The position numbers and the translations under genes are program-made. A stretch of 5,904 bases of DNA from JALXCG01 sp026991065 [NCBI: Gemmatimonadota bacterium] (GTDB taxonomy: Bacteria; GCA-2686955): positions 1-5,904 of the forward strand of contig JALXCG010000446.1 of assembly GCA_026991065.1 (NCBI GenBank), in the 5' to 3' direction. The notes under the pieces were generated by a model. That model did no database searches. It worked only from the letters and a program-made list of their open reading frames with translations, and was not told where the DNA came from. The stretch's first letter is position 1. Each line of letters begins with the position of its first letter. Shown here one piece after another: positions 4,440 to 5,904 of this stretch.

Positions 4440-4505
4440 GAAGTCCACGACTTTACCCGGACTTCTCACCATTTTCCTGCCACAACGTCGAATCTGGTGA
4501 GAAGT
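4440..4505 (-). promoter_or_regulatory. Two mutually exclusive inverted repeats after cysQ
   Basis: ACTTCTCACCA (4461-4471) is a perfect 11-bp complement of TGGTGAGAAGT (4495-4505), with a 23-nt loop that begins 3 nt past the cysQ stop. The same central arm also takes part in GGACTTC (4459-4465) pairing with GAAGTCC (4440-4446). The two stems share 4461-4465, so they cannot form together. This is the geometry of an attenuator or 3'-end switch, although there is no T-run. The outer stem alone may simply protect the cysQ mRNA end. Confidence 0.4.
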
Positions 4506-4508
4506 TCA

Positions 4509-5339
4509 TTAGAGATCATCATCGTCCAGCTCGCCTCGAATCGCCCGCACAGCGGCCTCGACCAGTTGATCATGAATCAGAGCATTGCTGGCCAGGACCC
4601 CGCGATGGTTGAGGACGTCGCGCACATTGTACTTCAGAGGTGCGCCGTAGCAATCGCTCATCTTGCCGCCGGCTTCCTCCAGGATCACTTGAGAGGCGCA
4701 GGTATCCCACGCCTTGGTGTGCCCCGAGGGATGAATATAGAAATCGCCACGCTGCTCCGCCACGAGGCCGACCTTCAGTCCTACCGAACCACAGGCGACC
4801 TCATTGCTGATTCCCAACAAGTACTGCACATCGTCGATCCGCGTGTCCCGGTGCGAGCGCGACACGACCATCAGCATCCTCTCCGGCGAGGAGATCTCCG
4901 AGACCCGCAATGGAGTTTCCTCTCCCCCCCGCTCGACCCACGCACCGCTTCCCCGCGCGGCCGAATAGAGCGAGTCGGAGACCGGATGATAGATCGCCCC
5001 AACCATCGGCTCGCCATCGATCGCTAAGCCGATCAGAACGCTGAACTCGCCGTTTCCGGCGCCAAACTCGCGGGTTCCATCCAGCGGATCGATCACCCAG
5101 CAGCGCGCGCACTGCAACCGCGCCACCGATTCCTTGGACTCTTCCGAGAGCAGAGCATCGGCAGGAAACGCCTGCGCAATGCCGTTGGCGATAATCTCGT
5201 ACGATGCCTGGTCGGCGGCCATCAAAGCACCAGCCATGGCATCATTCCCGTTCGCTGATGGATCGTAATGGGTAAGCAGGGCTTCTCCGGCACGCCGGGC
5301 AAGTGAACGCGCCAGTTCAAGTTCCGCACCTAGATTCAC
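4509..5339 (-). CDS. cysQ: 3'(2'),5'-bisphosphate nucleotidase, CysQ-like (IMPase fold)
   Basis: This Mg-dependent phosphatase of the inositol-monophosphatase superfamily most likely hydrolyses adenosine 3',5'-bisphosphate (PAP), the by-product of PAPS use, to AMP. From GTG 5337-5339 (276 aa) the metal-binding set is present: Asp43 in MAADQAS, LSEES (65-68, Glu66), VIDPLDGT (82-89, Asp84 and Asp87) and AWD (210-212, Asp212). GSVGLKVGLVAE (184-195) and the C-terminal YGAPLKYN with GVLASN favour CysQ over SuhB or HisN, but substrate cannot be settled by eye. Oddities: the usual T-x-x-D around Asp43 reads LMAAD, and the tail is acidic (ELDDDDL). The frame is open to GTG 5423. I prefer 5339 because AGGGGG lies 6 nt upstream and the family alignment begins there. 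The 5423 start would put the initiator next to a hairpin. A role alongside trxB in sulfur assimilation is inference. Confidence 0.8.
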   Translation of the reverse strand: MNLGAELELARSLARRAGEALLTHYDPSANGNDAMAGALMAADQASYEIIANGIAQAFPADALLSEESKESVARLQCARCWVIDPLDGTREFGAGNGEFSVLIGLAIDGEPMVGAIYHPVSDSLYSAARGSGAWVERGGEETPLRVSEISSPERMLMVVSRSHRDTRIDDVQYLLGISNEVACGSVGLKVGLVAEQRGDFYIHPSGHTKAWDTCASQVILEEAGGKMSDCYGAPLKYNVRDVLNHRGVLASNALIHDQLVEAAVRAIRGELDDDDL

Positions 5340-5345
5340 GACTGA

Positions 5346-5351
5346 CCCCCT
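5346..5351 (-). promoter_or_regulatory. RBS AGGGGG deciding the cysQ start
   Basis: AGGGGG on the minus strand is 6 nt upstream of GTG 5337-5339. The upstream alternative, GTG 5421-5423, is preceded by the stem ACCGGG rather than a purine-rich site. Confidence 0.5.
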
Positions 5352-5408
5352 GAACTGGGCCCATTGCGGCGCCCCAGATTCTCCCGGTTGCAAACACTGA
5401 TTCAACTG

Positions 5409-5449
5409 CTCACGCGTCACCACCCGGTGCGCTACCGGGCTGTCGTGAG
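5409..5449. repeat. Two-stage hairpin in the cysQ leader
   Basis: The inner stem CCCGGT (5423-5428) pairs with ACCGGG (5434-5439) around a 5-nt loop. The outer stem CTCACG (5409-5414) pairs with CGTGAG (5444-5449) across an asymmetric internal loop (8 and 4 nt). It lies 70-110 nt upstream of the preferred cysQ start and overlaps the alternative GTG at 5423, so it would hinder initiation there. No T-run follows it. Confidence 0.4.
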
Positions 5450-5462
5450 TAAGGCAATAGGG

Positions 5463-5468
5463 ATTTTA
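5463..5468 (-). promoter_or_regulatory. Candidate -10 element TAAAAT ahead of cysQ
   Basis: The minus strand reads TAAAAT, five of six matches to TATAAT, in an AT-rich patch of an otherwise GC-rich gap. No good -35 is seen 16-18 nt upstream, where there is a C/T-rich run with T7 (5481-5487). A promoter here would transcribe the hairpin at 5409-5449 as leader. Confidence 0.25.
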
Positions 5469-5503
5469 ATTCGTCGCAGCAAAAAAAGGGAGAAAAGAAC
5501 GCG

Positions 5504-5904
5504 TCAGACACCCACATCATTCGGTGGATAGCAGATCTCCTGAAAAGCGCACCGCGCACAGACCCGGCGATCTTCTACCCGCGGAAAATCCTCGATTCGC
5601 GCGAAGTTCTTTTGCGGATCGGCAAGCAAGCCGCGGGCCGCGGCGATGCGCTCAGCCACTTCTGCGCTGGTCCTGTCCAAGAGCGCCTGGTCGAAGTTCA
5701 GCACCTTCTCCTGACCGTCGACCAAGTAGAAGGCACGAGCACTGATCTTGGACGGGGAGATTCCCCATTCATGCGCCGCATAGAGCCCGTAGACACGCAA
5801 CTGGAAGGTGTCCGCGTCGCGCGGTTCGCCGCTCTTCCAGTCGTAGATTGTGACCGCGTCGTCCGGCGGCGCACAGACCAGGTCCATCGCGACCCAGATC
5901 TTGG
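5504..5904 (-). CDS. PD-(D/E)XK nuclease, AddB/RecB/Cas4-like, C-terminal part
   Basis: This is the C-terminal end of a larger gene whose start lies beyond the right edge. At least 132 codons are in view, and the frame is open at position 5904. The visible part is the PD-(D/E)XK nuclease core: AMDLV with the metal-binding Asp, then YDWKSG, the D-x-K catalytic pair, and FQLRVYGLYAAHEWG with the glutamine motif typical of RecB-family nucleases. The end carries CARC-AFQEI-C (CX2CX5C), the spacing of three of the four iron-sulfur cysteines of AddB and Cas4 type 'iron-staple' nucleases. The first cysteine would be outside the window. Candidates are AddB, a PDDEXK_1-family protein, a RecB-like exonuclease, or a Cas4-like protein. 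No CRISPR repeats or cas genes are seen here, so repair is the default. After the TGA comes a T-rich tract with T7 but no hairpin. Confidence 0.82.
   Translation of the reverse strand, partial: KIWVAMDLVCAPPDDAVTIYDWKSGEPRDADTFQLRVYGLYAAHEWGISPSKISARAFYLVDGQEKVLNFDQALLDRTSAEVAERIAAARGLLADPQKNFARIEDFPRVEDRRVCARCAFQEICYPPNDVGV

Larger units (their letters stand above)
4165..4508. other. 344-nt structured gap between cysQ and trxB
   Basis: No gene is supported. The plus frame 4227-5027 is antisense to cysQ and the minus frame ahead of trxB has no family features. The gap contains a hairpin in the trxB leader (4217-4245), a perfect 9-bp hairpin with a 4-nt loop (4391-4412) and two overlapping inverted repeats just past the cysQ stop (4440-4505). 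I found no clear -35/-10 pair for trxB and no riboswitch class that I can name. Confidence 0.5.

Noticed and set aside
4227-5027. 266-codon plus-strand frame over cysQ
   Set aside because: Antisense shadow of the metal-binding motifs of the phosphatase. The translation resembles no family.
5424-5503. T7 tract (5481-5487 on minus) as an intrinsic terminator of the nuclease gene
   Set aside because: There is no stem directly before the T-run, only the T/C-rich sequence after the stop codon.
1-5904. tRNA, rRNA, CRISPR array or insertion sequence
   Set aside because: I looked for a T-loop with acceptor pairing, regularly spaced repeats and terminal inverted repeats with a transposase, and saw none. 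The Cas4-like cysteine pattern at the right edge alone does not imply CRISPR.

Overview
This 5.9 kb GC-rich window is bacterial, with long open frames, Shine-Dalgarno sites and GTG starts. It suggests a Gram-negative, free-living lineage, perhaps Deltaproteobacteria/Myxococcota-like. That placement is only an impression from protein style and a possible sigma-54 promoter; nothing in the window fixes the taxonomy.

Five recognisable genes lie on the minus strand. In transcription order (right to left) they are: the C-terminal part of a PD-(D/E)XK nuclease with an AddB/Cas4-type cysteine cluster (running off the right edge); a CysQ-like 3'(2'),5'-bisphosphate nucleotidase of the inositol-monophosphatase fold; thioredoxin reductase TrxB; a family-2 glycosyltransferase fused to a C-terminal Rossmann-like domain; and a short BirA biotin-protein ligase without a DNA-binding domain. 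They are not tightly packed. Gaps of about 164, 344, 468 and 490 nt separate them, and the gaps are rich in inverted repeats, so several transcription units are more likely than one operon.

The most interesting part is the gap between birA and the glycosyltransferase. It holds an apparently overlooked 48-codon gene on the plus strand (1576-1722). This gene has a good ribosome binding site, 71% G/C at third positions and a strongly acidic, lysine-free, amphipathic-helix product. Upstream are a good match to a sigma-54 -24/-12 promoter (1461-1478) and, about 120-140 bp further upstream, a perfect 6-7-6 palindrome (1325-1343). The palindrome sits where an enhancer-binding protein would bind, and it also overlaps a TTGACA -35 element facing birA. 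A divergent, activator-controlled unit is therefore plausible but unproven.

Functional links are thin. CysQ removes PAP, the by-product of PAPS reduction, and TrxB keeps thioredoxin reduced, which can feed PAPS reductase, so the pair could both serve sulfur assimilation. BirA charges biotin carboxylases. The glycosyltransferase acts in surface polysaccharide or glycan synthesis. The nuclease fragment belongs to DNA repair or defence. Start sites were revised for three genes: trxB begins at ATG 4164, cysQ probably at GTG 5339, and the glycosyltransferase probably at a rare CTG at 2760 behind a perfect GAGGAGG.
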